Part shown: positions 57,361 through 64,000 of the stretch, one piece after another | Layout: each line of letters starts with the position of its first letter | Numbering within the stretch: the first letter of the stretch is position 1 | NCBI RefSeq assembly: GCF_022345965.1 | Contig: NZ_JAKRMU010000003.1 | Span: 62,001 to 126,000 of the forward strand | Direction of reading: 5' to 3' | DNA length: 64,000 nucleotides | Source of the DNA: Corynebacterium sp. ACRQK | GTDB taxonomy: Bacteria; Actinomycetota; Actinomycetes; Mycobacteriales; Mycobacteriaceae | The notes under the pieces: model-generated | Databases searched by the model: none | Seen by the model: only the letters and a program-made list of their open reading frames with translations | Told to the model about the DNA's origin: nothing | Translations under genes and position numbers: made by a program

Positions 57361-57975
57361 CTACGACAGCCCCACCGCCGCGCGCGCTGCAGCCGCAGCC
57401 TGCCGCCGTACCAACACAGTAGATGCCCAGCCGTGCGTCAACTCCGAGGAGTTAATCATCCCCACCACCAGCTGCGCAGTGATACGCCCTGCCTCCCCCT
57501 TGTAGCGCGCGTTCATCTCCCCCAACGCCTCCGCAAACATCTTCAAATAGCTTCCCTGGGCGGAACGCACGCGCCCGCGCCCCTCCTCCCCCATGCGGAA
57601 AAGTTCGCGATTATGCAGGCGAATTAGCTCCGGCTGGGACAGCGCAAAGTCCACCTGGAAGTCGATCAGCACCGCCAGGCGCTCACGCGGATCTTCCAGG
57701 CCGTCGACGATTTTGCGCGCTTCGGAAAGCAGGTGTTCCGAGATGCCTGTCATCAGTTCCGTCAGGATCTCTTCCTTACCGGAAAAGTGCCGATACACCG
57801 CCGGTCCAGAAACTCCTACAGCGTGCCCGACTTCTTCCAGGCTCGTTCCGTGGAATCCCTTGTTGGCCATGATCGTAGCAGCGGCGCGCAGTAGCTCCAC
57901 CCGTCGCTGCTCCTTTGCCGCGGCACGTGCAGACAGGCCTTCCGTGGCGGGCTCAGCTAGATAATGAGAACGCAT
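57361..57975 (-). CDS. TetR-family regulator of the leucine-catabolism cluster
   Basis: 204-residue regulator with HTH AAKEQRRVELLRAAATIMAN to VSGPAVYRHFSGKEEIL. It is the counterpart of Rv2506 by position, although here it is on the same strand as the catabolic genes instead of divergent. ATG 57975 follows TAGGGT (plus-strand ACCCTA 57983-57988) by seven bases, so it is probably leaderless; TTG 57984 would lie inside the promoter. It likely responds to an acyl-CoA intermediate of the pathway. Confidence 0.9.
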   Translation of the reverse strand: MRSHYLAEPATEGLSARAAAKEQRRVELLRAAATIMANKGFHGTSLEEVGHAVGVSGPAVYRHFSGKEEILTELMTGISEHLLSEARKIVDGLEDPRERLAVLIDFQVDFALSQPELIRLHNRELFRMGEEGRGRVRSAQGSYLKMFAEALGEMNARYKGEAGRITAQLVVGMINSSELTHGWASTVLVRRQAAAAARAAVGLS

Positions 57976-58025
57976 AGCCAACACCCTACTGGTTAAGCGT
58001 CGCTAACTGAATACGTTCTCCGCGA

Positions 58026-58940
58026 TTAGCAGGCTGCCTCCGGCAGACTGTCCACCTTCGACCGCAGAAACTCCGCCGCAGCAGTCAGCTCCGCTTGTCC
58101 GGCCTCGTAGCTACCATCCGGGCTTTCCACTGCGATGGCAACGGCCACATAGCCCGAGCCCCCAGACCTCGGGATTAACCCGAACTGTCGCAGCCCAGAT
58201 ACGCCCGCGGCGTTCGGCCCCCAGCCGCCCTTAAAAATCGCGCCCGGGATCGTCCCCAGCCCGTAGCCACCTCCATTGCCGATGTTGCCCATGGCGGAAA
58301 CCACCGGCTCGGCCCCTTGAATACACCGCAGGTGGGAGGCGAAATCTGCCTGCGCGCTCAGCGACCAATCGCTCTGCCCGAAGGAGCTAAACCCCGGGCG
58401 CACCACTTGTGACTCCACCCTTGCGCTACTATCACCCTCGCGGATCACTGCGCCGGTCGCCTCCGCTGCCTGCTCCGGGGAGCCCAGCGAGCCCCACAGC
58501 GTTTCCGCCGCCGCATTGTCCGAATTCTGTATCGCCTGCGTCATCACGTCCTGGAAGCTCGGGTCATTCCGCAGCGCAGCTATCGCAATCGGTACCTTCA
58601 CGGTTGACCACGGAGCCACAGCCGTTTCCCCCGCGCCATCCATTCCGGCCACTGCGATGGTCGCGGCACCGTCGTAGTCAAGTTCCCCGCGCTGCCCTTC
58701 CTGCGGTTTTTCTGGTGTGGACGCCCCAGTGGTCGGCTGCGGGCCGCGGGACTTCGGCTTCCCGTCCTGTTGGGCTGGACTGGACTGGTTGGACGGGTTG
58801 GCCTGGCCGGACCCGGTGGCGCCATCCTTTTCCACATCCCCAATCGTGCACCCCGCAACGGCAACGCTCGCAGCGCAGAGCACGGCGGCGGCCAGACTGC
58901 GGCGAAGCGAGCTGAGCCTAGGAGATGTAAACGATGGCAT
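58026..58940 (-). CDS. Secreted lipoprotein with a serine beta-lactamase-like fold
   Basis: 304-residue protein. A signal peptide ends in the lipobox VAGC (Cys31), then a Gly/Ser/Pro/Gln linker of about 60 residues. The catalytic domain shows WSTVKVPI (SxxK), NSDNAA (SDN-like) and KGGWG (in place of KTG). The Glu166 loop of true class A beta-lactamases is not recognisable, so a peptidase or esterase of this fold, or a pseudo-enzyme, is as likely as antibiotic hydrolysis. Its start overlaps the end of the upstream membrane-protein gene by 23 bases. Confidence 0.82.
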   Translation of the reverse strand: MPSFTSPRLSSLRRSLAAAVLCAASVAVAGCTIGDVEKDGATGSGQANPSNQSSPAQQDGKPKSRGPQPTTGASTPEKPQEGQRGELDYDGAATIAVAGMDGAGETAVAPWSTVKVPIAIAALRNDPSFQDVMTQAIQNSDNAAAETLWGSLGSPEQAAEATGAVIREGDSSARVESQVVRPGFSSFGQSDWSLSAQADFASHLRCIQGAEPVVSAMGNIGNGGGYGLGTIPGAIFKGGWGPNAAGVSGLRQFGLIPRSGGSGYVAVAIAVESPDGSYEAGQAELTAAAEFLRSKVDSLPEAAC

Positions 58941-59733
58941 TGTTGCCTCCCGTGCAGGTCACGTACTCACCGTTATCCCTGCACTTCATGGAGTAGGTCT
59001 GCCCCGTGACGGACGAATACGCGGAAACGGTACCGTTCATCCTGTCGGTATCCAGGTAGTGGGACACAAAAGCATCGCGTACGGCTACTGCGAAAGGCTT
59101 AGAAGTAAGGTCGCTGCCGGTGTAGACGCTGTTGAAGTCGCCCGCAGGCTTGCCTTCCTCAGCTGCGCTGTTGGCCGGCACTGCGCCGGAGGGCAATTTC
59201 GGATGAGCCGGGCGGGACTCTTCGTCGTCCGTGGCTTCTTCCTCGTCGTCGGTTACGGCGTCTTCGCCTTCCGCGGCCGCATCCTCGTCGTCAGCGCTTT
59301 CGCCTTCTTCGCCCTGCGACTGGGAGGAGCTGCTCGCAGCCTTGTCATTCTTGCCATCTGTGCCGTCCTTGTCCCCAATCCAGCCCATGTAATATGCGGC
59401 ACCCGCGACCAGGGCAAGGGCAAGGAGCACGGCCAGCACGACACCTAGGATCGGCAGGAACTTGCTTTCCTTCTCCGGCTCCTGCGGGTAGGCGTACTGC
59501 TGGGCTTGCAGGTTGGGCTGGTATTGGGGTTGCGGGGGCTGCTGATACTGCTGCCCCTGCAAGTTCTGCTGCTGATTCTGGGGCGGCTGCGCCCCCGAAC
59601 CGCCGCTCTGTTGCGACGGCACCTGCCACTGATTCTTCCCCGTGCCCTGCTCGTTGTGGCGGTACTGCGGCGGCTCCGGCTGATCTGGGTTGTTCTTCCC
59701 GACTCCGGGATCAGTGGGGTGCTCGTTAGACAT
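58918..59733 (-). CDS. Membrane protein with Gln/Pro-rich N-terminus and acidic linker
   Basis: 271-residue protein, not recognised. An approximately 88-residue cytoplasmic Pro/Gln/Asn-rich region precedes one helix (FLPILGVVLAVLLALALVAG); outside follow a very acidic linker (Glu/Asp/Ala, about residues 130-172) and a C-terminal domain of about 90 residues with a Cys pair (MKCRDNGEYVTCTGG). Overlap with the lipoprotein gene suggests the two are made together. The extracytoplasmic domain resembles nothing I can name. Confidence 0.75.
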   Translation of the reverse strand: MSNEHPTDPGVGKNNPDQPEPPQYRHNEQGTGKNQWQVPSQQSGGSGAQPPQNQQQNLQGQQYQQPPQPQYQPNLQAQQYAYPQEPEKESKFLPILGVVLAVLLALALVAGAAYYMGWIGDKDGTDGKNDKAASSSSQSQGEEGESADDEDAAAEGEDAVTDDEEEATDDEESRPAHPKLPSGAVPANSAAEEGKPAGDFNSVYTGSDLTSKPFAVAVRDAFVSHYLDTDRMNGTVSAYSSVTGQTYSMKCRDNGEYVTCTGGNNAIVYIS

Positions 59734-59843
59734 AACCAGGGAACTCCTGCATTGAAACGTCTTGGAATTATTAAAACTAATTCAACTTTAGGTGCTCCCC
59801 CGGCCTCGCGGGTAGCGAACCGTTAAGCCCACTCACCGCGAGT

Positions 59844-59859
59844 GCGCACTCTAGTGCGC
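59844..59859. terminator. Hairpin at the end of purH
   Basis: GCGCACT and AGTGCGC pair around a CT loop, overlapping the purH stop codon; the neighbouring GAGTGCGCACTC (59840-59851) is also self-complementary. No U-run follows, so termination is uncertain. Confidence 0.35.
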
Positions 59860-61437
59860 GAAGTGGCGCTCACCGGTGAGGTACATGGTGACGCCCGCCT
59901 TCTCCGCTGCCTCGATGACTTCCGCGTCGCGGACCGAGCCACCTGGCTGCACGACTGCACGAACGCCAGCGGCAGCCAGCACCTCAAAGCCGTCGGCGAA
60001 GGGGAAGAAAGCATCCGATGCCGCAACTGCACCCTCGGCACGCTTTTCGTCTCCCGCCAGGGAGTTTGCACGCTCCACGGCCAGCTTGGCGGCGTCCACG
60101 CGGTTGACCTGGCCCATGCCCACACCCACAGTGGCGTCATCCTTGGCCAGCAGGATCGCGTTCGACTTCACCGCACGCACGGTGCGCCAAGCGAACTCCA
60201 GCTCGCGCAGGGTGGCCTCGTCGGCAGCCTCGCCGGCAGCCAGCGTCCAGTTGCTCGGGTCGTCGCCCTTCGCATCGATGGCGTCGACCTGCTGCACCAG
60301 CAGTCCGCCGGAGATCTCGCGACCCTGCAGCTCCGGCTCCTCGCTCGGGGCATCTGCCTGCAGGATGCGGATGTTCTTCTTCTGGGACAGAACCTCGACC
60401 GCGCCTTCCTCGTAGCCCGGCGCGATAATGACCTCAGTGAACACCTCAGCTACCTGGTTGGCCATTTCCACGCTAACCTCGCGGTTCACTGCGATCACGC
60501 CGCCGAATGCGGACATCGGGTCGCAGGCGTGTGCCTTCTTGTGGGCATCGGCGATCGACGCATCGGAAACAGCGATGCCACACGGGTTGGCGTGCTTGAT
60601 GATGGCCACGGTCGGACGCTTGTGATCCCACGCAGCGCGCCAAGCGGCATCCGCGTCGGTGTAGTTGTTGTAGCTCATCTCCTTGCCATGGAACTGCTTG
60701 GCGCCGGCCAGGCCGGTGCCATCGGAGTACAGCGCCGCAGCCTGGTGCGGGTTCTCGCCGTAGCGCAGCACGTTGGCACGCTCGTAGGAGGCACCGATCC
60801 ACTCGGGGAACTGCGCGACGGTCTGCTCGCCCATCCAGGTAGCTACAGCCACGTCATACGCAGCCGTGTGACGGAAAGCATCCACAGCCAGGTCGGTGCG
60901 CTCGGCGCGGGTGAAGCCCCCGGCATTGGCAGCTGCCACGACGTCCTCGTAGCGATTAGGGTCCACCACAACGGCCACAGACGGGTGGTTCTTCGCGGCG
61001 GCGCGCACCATGGACGGGCCGCCGATGTCGATCTGCTCCACGCAGGCATCGAAGTCGGCTCCGGAGGCCACGGTCTCGGTGAACGGGTACAGGTTCACAA
61101 TGACCAACTGGAAGGCCTCGATACCCAAGTCCTCCAGCTGCTTCAGGTGGTCTTCCTTACCGGTGTCGGCCAGGATTCCTGCGTGCACGCGCGGGTGCAG
61201 GGTCTTCACGCGGCCTTCCAGCACCTCCGGGAATCCGGTCAGCGATTCAACCTCGGTCACGGGCACTCCGGCTTCCGCGATCTTCTTGGCGGTGGAACCG
61301 GTGGAGACGATGTCCACGCCCGCGGAGTGCAGCCCCTTGGCCAGCTCCTCCAGGCCGGTCTTGTCGTACACGCTGATCAGTGCGCGACGGATTTCCTTCT
61401 TGTCTGCGCCGTTGGTTGCTGTGGTGCCATCACTCAT
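59851..61437 (-). CDS. purH: Bifunctional AICAR transformylase/IMP cyclohydrolase
   Basis: 528-residue enzyme for the last two steps of IMP synthesis. The N-terminal cyclohydrolase domain has [31 protein letters not shown] and [18 protein letters not shown]; the transformylase domain has [26 protein letters not shown] and the C-terminal [20 protein letters not shown]. Follows purN by 25 bases in the operon perM-purN-purH. Confidence 0.96.
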   Translation of the reverse strand: MSDGTTATNGADKKEIRRALISVYDKTGLEELAKGLHSAGVDIVSTGSTAKKIAEAGVPVTEVESLTGFPEVLEGRVKTLHPRVHAGILADTGKEDHLKQLEDLGIEAFQLVIVNLYPFTETVASGADFDACVEQIDIGGPSMVRAAAKNHPSVAVVVDPNRYEDVVAAANAGGFTRAERTDLAVDAFRHTAAYDVAVATWMGEQTVAQFPEWIGASYERANVLRYGENPHQAAALYSDGTGLAGAKQFHGKEMSYNNYTDADAAWRAAWDHKRPTVAIIKHANPCGIAVSDASIADAHKKAHACDPMSAFGGVIAVNREVSVEMANQVAEVFTEVIIAPGYEEGAVEVLSQKKNIRILQADAPSEEPELQGREISGGLLVQQVDAIDAKGDDPSNWTLAAGEAADEATLRELEFAWRTVRAVKSNAILLAKDDATVGVGMGQVNRVDAAKLAVERANSLAGDEKRAEGAVAASDAFFPFADGFEVLAAAGVRAVVQPGGSVRDAEVIEAAEKAGVTMYLTGERHFAH

Positions 61438-61462
61438 GGTTTTGGATCCTGGCCTTTCGTTC

Positions 61463-62029
61463 CTAGAAGGTTCCCTGTTCTTGAAAATCGTGCAGCACCT
61501 CTACCAAGAGTGTGCGCTCCACCTTCTTGATTCTCTCATGCAAGCTGTCGACCGTGTCGTCCCGCGCGACCTCCACCGCCTTTTGGGCGATGATCGGTCC
61601 CGTGTCCACGCCACTATCTACAACATGAACTGTAGACCCGGTTACGCGAACACCGTAATTCAGTGCGTCTTCGACGGCGTGCGCCCCAGGGAAAGCGGGT
61701 AGCAGCGCTGGGTGGGTGTTGATGATCTTCCCCTCGAAGCGCTCGACAACCTTCGGGCCGATGATGCGCATGAAACCTGCGCTCACCACCAGGTCGGGCT
61801 CATAGCTGGCGAGCTTGTCCGCCAGCTCTTCGTTCCACTTATCCCGGTCGGTCTGCTTCGGCACGTATTCGACCAGGAAGTTCTCGATGCCCGCGCGTTC
61901 GGCACGATCCAGCGCTTCGCACTGTCGGTCGCTGCCCACGGCGAGGATATCCACCCGCGAGCGGTCGACGTTATCAATCACGCTCTGGAGCAGAGTCCCC
62001 GTCCCGCTCGCCAGAATCACTATCCTCAT
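61463..62029 (-). CDS. purN: Phosphoribosylglycinamide formyltransferase
   Basis: 188-residue enzyme that formylates [22 protein letters not shown] is the N-terminal phosphate loop; catalytic Asn/His/Asp appear as [12 protein letters not shown] and [16 protein letters not shown]. The start lies inside the 3' end of the perM gene, overlapping it by 56 bases in another frame. Confidence 0.95.
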   Translation of the reverse strand: MRIVILASGTGTLLQSVIDNVDRSRVDILAVGSDRQCEALDRAERAGIENFLVEYVPKQTDRDKWNEELADKLASYEPDLVVSAGFMRIIGPKVVERFEGKIINTHPALLPAFPGAHAVEDALNYGVRVTGSTVHVVDSGVDTGPIIAQKAVEVARDDTVDSLHERIKKVERTLLVEVLHDFQEQGTF

Positions 62030-63758
62030 CGTCTGCTTCTTCCTCTGTTTCTATGTCTTCTGTGTCTTCTGTGTCTTCTGTGTCTTCTTGTTCTTTCTTA
62101 ATGACGCCCCCATCTTCCCCCTCTTCCGGTTCTTCCGTAGGGGCGTCATCTTCAGAAGAGTCAGAGTCCGTGCTTTCCGTGCTTTCCGCACTTTCCATAC
62201 TTTCTGCACCGTCCACTACACCCTCAGCATCATCGGCATCTGCCTCATCCTCGACTTCCGTGTCGTCTTCAGCCTCGCCGTCGTCCACCGATTCACCCGG
62301 ATCCACAACCTCGGCCTCCGGGATGTCCTCAACCACGGACTCGCCGCGACGGGCGGTGAAGAACATCATCACGGCGGCAGGCACCAACAGCCAAGCGGCG
62401 AGCTCCACGGCGAAGAGCCACTCGACTGCGCCTGCGCGCCCGTACACCCCCAGCTCTCCGCCGGCCAGCCATGAGGCGCAGAAACCGATCAACCCGGCGC
62501 AGGCACCAGCCCCCACGCCTTGCAGGAGTGGCGCCTCCACATAAGTGCGGCCGCGCAGGAACTTGTAGACACACGCTACTGCCACACAAGCGGGGGCAGC
62601 CAGCAGCACAGCACCGAAAGGAATCTGATCATTGGGGATGGCCGCCAAAACCGGCAGCGGCGGTAAATTCACGTTGTTGGCGGTAAAGAGGCTGACCGCG
62701 CCGTTACCGACGTGGAATTCGCCGCCCAGCAAAACAGCCATCGCCGCGACCACCACATTGGGCACATACAGCAACGCGACAAAGGTCAGTCCCAGCACAC
62801 CCATGGTGGAGGAGGTGATTTCGTATGCCTTGCCGACTGCCTCCATGTTCGTCAATAGACATACAACAGCGGCGAGGGCACCGGCTGCGGCCATCCACTT
62901 AAGGAAGCGCTGGGCCAGCAGCATCGACTCCACCGGCCACGTGGACCAACCACGGCGCAACAGCAGTGCGCGCCATACACGAGCCCGCATACCGATGACG
63001 ATCGCAGCGCCATTAACCAGAGCCGTGGAGATCAGCGCCACCAGCAGGTTCGGCGTGGTGATGTCGTACACCCTGGAGGCATCCCACAGCATCACCCACG
63101 CGATACACGTCAACAGCATGGGGATCAACAGACTTAATGTGGTGAATACCCGCAAGCCGCGCACGCTAATCGAATTGCCCAGCACCGTGGTCGCACGCTT
63201 CGCATGCCCCCACACCAGCACCAGCGCGGGCAGCAAAGGCACGAAGCCCAGCTTCGCCCCCGCCATCTCAATGGGGGCCAGATTAAACACCATCCACATT
63301 GAGGCAATGCTGGCGGGCACCTTATTAAAACCTGCGCCGATGCCGATGAGGACGGCGATGATGACGATGACGCCCAAAGTTACGGCGTGATTAATCATCA
63401 GCTGGGGGCCGAAGCGCTTGACATGGGGCTTCCACTTCGACCACCAGTCCACAACCGCAGCCTTCGCACCGCCAGCCGACGCATCTGCGGCGGCCTTGGA
63501 CTTGGCTTTTGGAGTTGCCTTAGCGTTCGTGGCGCCGGTGGGCTTCGCCGCTACAAAGCGCTCGTTGCCAGTACCTTCGGTGGTGTTGGCACCAGCGCCT
63601 TTAATACCCGTGCCTTTAATTCTGTCTGCACTGCTGGCAGGCGACGTCCGCCTGGTGCGGCTGGAGCCGGGGCGTCGTGAAGACGCAGATCGTCGGGATC
63701 CGGGTCGTTGGGCAGCAGAATCTTTACTCACCCGTCCTATTGTGCCTAATAGTGACAA
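61974..63758 (-). CDS. perM: PerM-like cell-division membrane protein (DUF6350)
   Basis: 594-residue protein. A basic Ser/Arg/Ala/Lys-rich cytoplasmic N-terminus of about 110 residues leads into about eight to ten helices (from NHAVTLGVIVIIAVLIGIGA to WLFAVELAAWLLVPAAVMMF), then an extremely acidic C-terminal tail of about 130 residues. The gene order perM-purN-purH is that of Rv0955-Rv0957; mycobacterial PerM stabilises FtsB for division in stress. The tail contains tandem EDT and SxE repeats encoded by 9-bp DNA repeats. Annotation rests on architecture and synteny. Confidence 0.85.
   Translation of the reverse strand: MSLLGTIGRVSKDSAAQRPGSRRSASSRRPGSSRTRRTSPASSADRIKGTGIKGAGANTTEGTGNERFVAAKPTGATNAKATPKAKSKAAADASAGGAKAAVVDWWSKWKPHVKRFGPQLMINHAVTLGVIVIIAVLIGIGAGFNKVPASIASMWMVFNLAPIEMAGAKLGFVPLLPALVLVWGHAKRATTVLGNSISVRGLRVFTTLSLLIPMLLTCIAWVMLWDASRVYDITTPNLLVALISTALVNGAAIVIGMRARVWRALLLRRGWSTWPVESMLLAQRFLKWMAAAGALAAVVCLLTNMEAVGKAYEITSSTMGVLGLTFVALLYVPNVVVAAMAVLLGGEFHVGNGAVSLFTANNVNLPPLPVLAAIPNDQIPFGAVLLAAPACVAVACVYKFLRGRTYVEAPLLQGVGAGACAGLIGFCASWLAGGELGVYGRAGAVEWLFAVELAAWLLVPAAVMMFFTARRGESVVEDIPEAEVVDPGESVDDGEAEDDTEVEDEADADDAEGVVDGAESMESAESTESTDSDSSEDDAPTEEPEEGEDGGVIKKEQEDTEDTEDTEDIETEEEADDEDSDSGERDGDSAPERD
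62054..62087. repeat. 9-bp tandem repeat in the perM tail
   Basis: Three TGTGTCTTC units plus a partial one encode EDT repeats in the acidic C-terminus on the minus strand. A second, less perfect 9-bp array at 62168-62203 encodes the SMESAESTESTD stretch. Copy-number changes would keep the frame. Confidence 0.7.
62095..62108. repeat. Dispersed motif copy, identical over 14 bp to 21476-21489
   Basis: TTCTTAATGACGCC within the perM tail region; another GGCGTCA lies in opposite orientation at 62142-62148. Confidence 0.55.
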
Positions 63759-63930
63759 CTACCTGGCGGACTGACCCACCTTCCAGACCCTCTTCTACAC
63801 CCTTGAGCGCAGACACGCCTAAGGTTCTACTTGAGGGTTTGTGGGTAGCGTAATGAAGATCACTAGCGGGGTTCAAGCACTACAAAAGCAGCATAAAAAA
63901 GCCTGGAACAGGGGAAATTGATTCTTAGAC

Positions 63931-63949
63931 TCAGGTAAGGTTAGCTCCA
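63931..63949 (+). promoter_or_regulatory. Weak DtxR-like iron box at the right edge
   Basis: TCAGGTAAGGTTAGCTCCA matches the 19-bp DtxR consensus (TTAGGTTAGGCTAACCTAA) at 12 positions. It lies in the 242-bp region after the perM start, where nothing else is seen, and could serve a plus-strand gene beyond the window. The match is partial. Confidence 0.3.
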
Positions 63950-64000
63950 CTACCCCCGCAATGTAATCAAAGCGTTATTTTTCGCCGTTTTAGTTGCCGC

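Overview
The window is a stretch of chromosome from a Corynebacterium. The evidence is a moderately high G+C content, an rpfB-rsmA-ispE block, a methionyl-tRNA synthetase gene beside a BetP-like carrier gene, the gephyrin-like pair Glp/GlpR, a PepD/MprB/MprA envelope-stress block, and many start codons lying 6-8 bases after a TANNNT -10 box, as expected of leaderless transcripts. An almost complete leucine-catabolism cluster arranged like Mycobacterium tuberculosis Rv2498c-Rv2506 suggests a species outside the C. glutamicum group. I cannot name the species. Apart from the DNA ends, all genes look intact. I see no insertion sequence, prophage, CRISPR array, tRNA or rRNA.

Layout. 1-7.2 kb (+ strand): the tail of an acyltransferase with an SGNH domain, prfC, an MMPL exporter followed by two related TetR regulators, and pnuC. 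7.2-9.4 kb: a 3-hydroxyisobutyryl-CoA hydrolase-type enzyme and a class I PPK2. 9.4-19.6 kb: a GT87 glycosyltransferase, sdaA, a small monooxygenase, then a minus-strand run rpfB / rsmA-ispE-ABC-F ATPase-alpha/beta hydrolase with overlapping ends. 19.9-30.6 kb: tatD, an MFS carrier, a HAD phosphatase, metG, a BetP-like carrier, rsmI divergent from a protein O-mannosyltransferase, an orphan zf-HC2 membrane protein and a DoxX protein. 30.6-35 kb: a galU-glp-GNAT-glpR cell-division/envelope block. 35-43.2 kb: fthC, mscL, then mprA-mprB-pepD-mog and a 78-residue protein, flanked by ribosomal protein genes (rpmE2-rpmF on the minus strand; rpmB-rpmG-rpsN-rpsR on the plus strand). The L31, L33, S14 and S18 copies have no cysteine and L28 has only one, so these are the zinc-independent paralogues. 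43.3-46.1 kb: an RDD protein, an AEC carrier and a CD225/DUF2752 membrane pair. 46.1-58 kb: thiolase, scoB, scoA, fadD, citE-like lyase, maoC, acyl-CoA dehydrogenase, accA1, accD1 and a TetR gene, which together can take isovaleryl-CoA to acetyl-CoA. 58-63.8 kb: a beta-lactamase-fold lipoprotein with a membrane partner, then perM-purN-purH.

Most of the window is conserved core genome. The most unusual observation is a dispersed short motif, GGCGTCA followed by an A/purine-rich tail, found by hand 36 times on both strands, in genes and between them. Some copy pairs share 14-15 bases. Other points worth checking are candidate operators near the TetR genes and rpfB, a six-run G-quadruplex-capable spacer in the leucine cluster, a lysine-rich tail on PPK2, a gephyrin homologue with altered MoeA motifs, and a DtxR-like box at the right edge.
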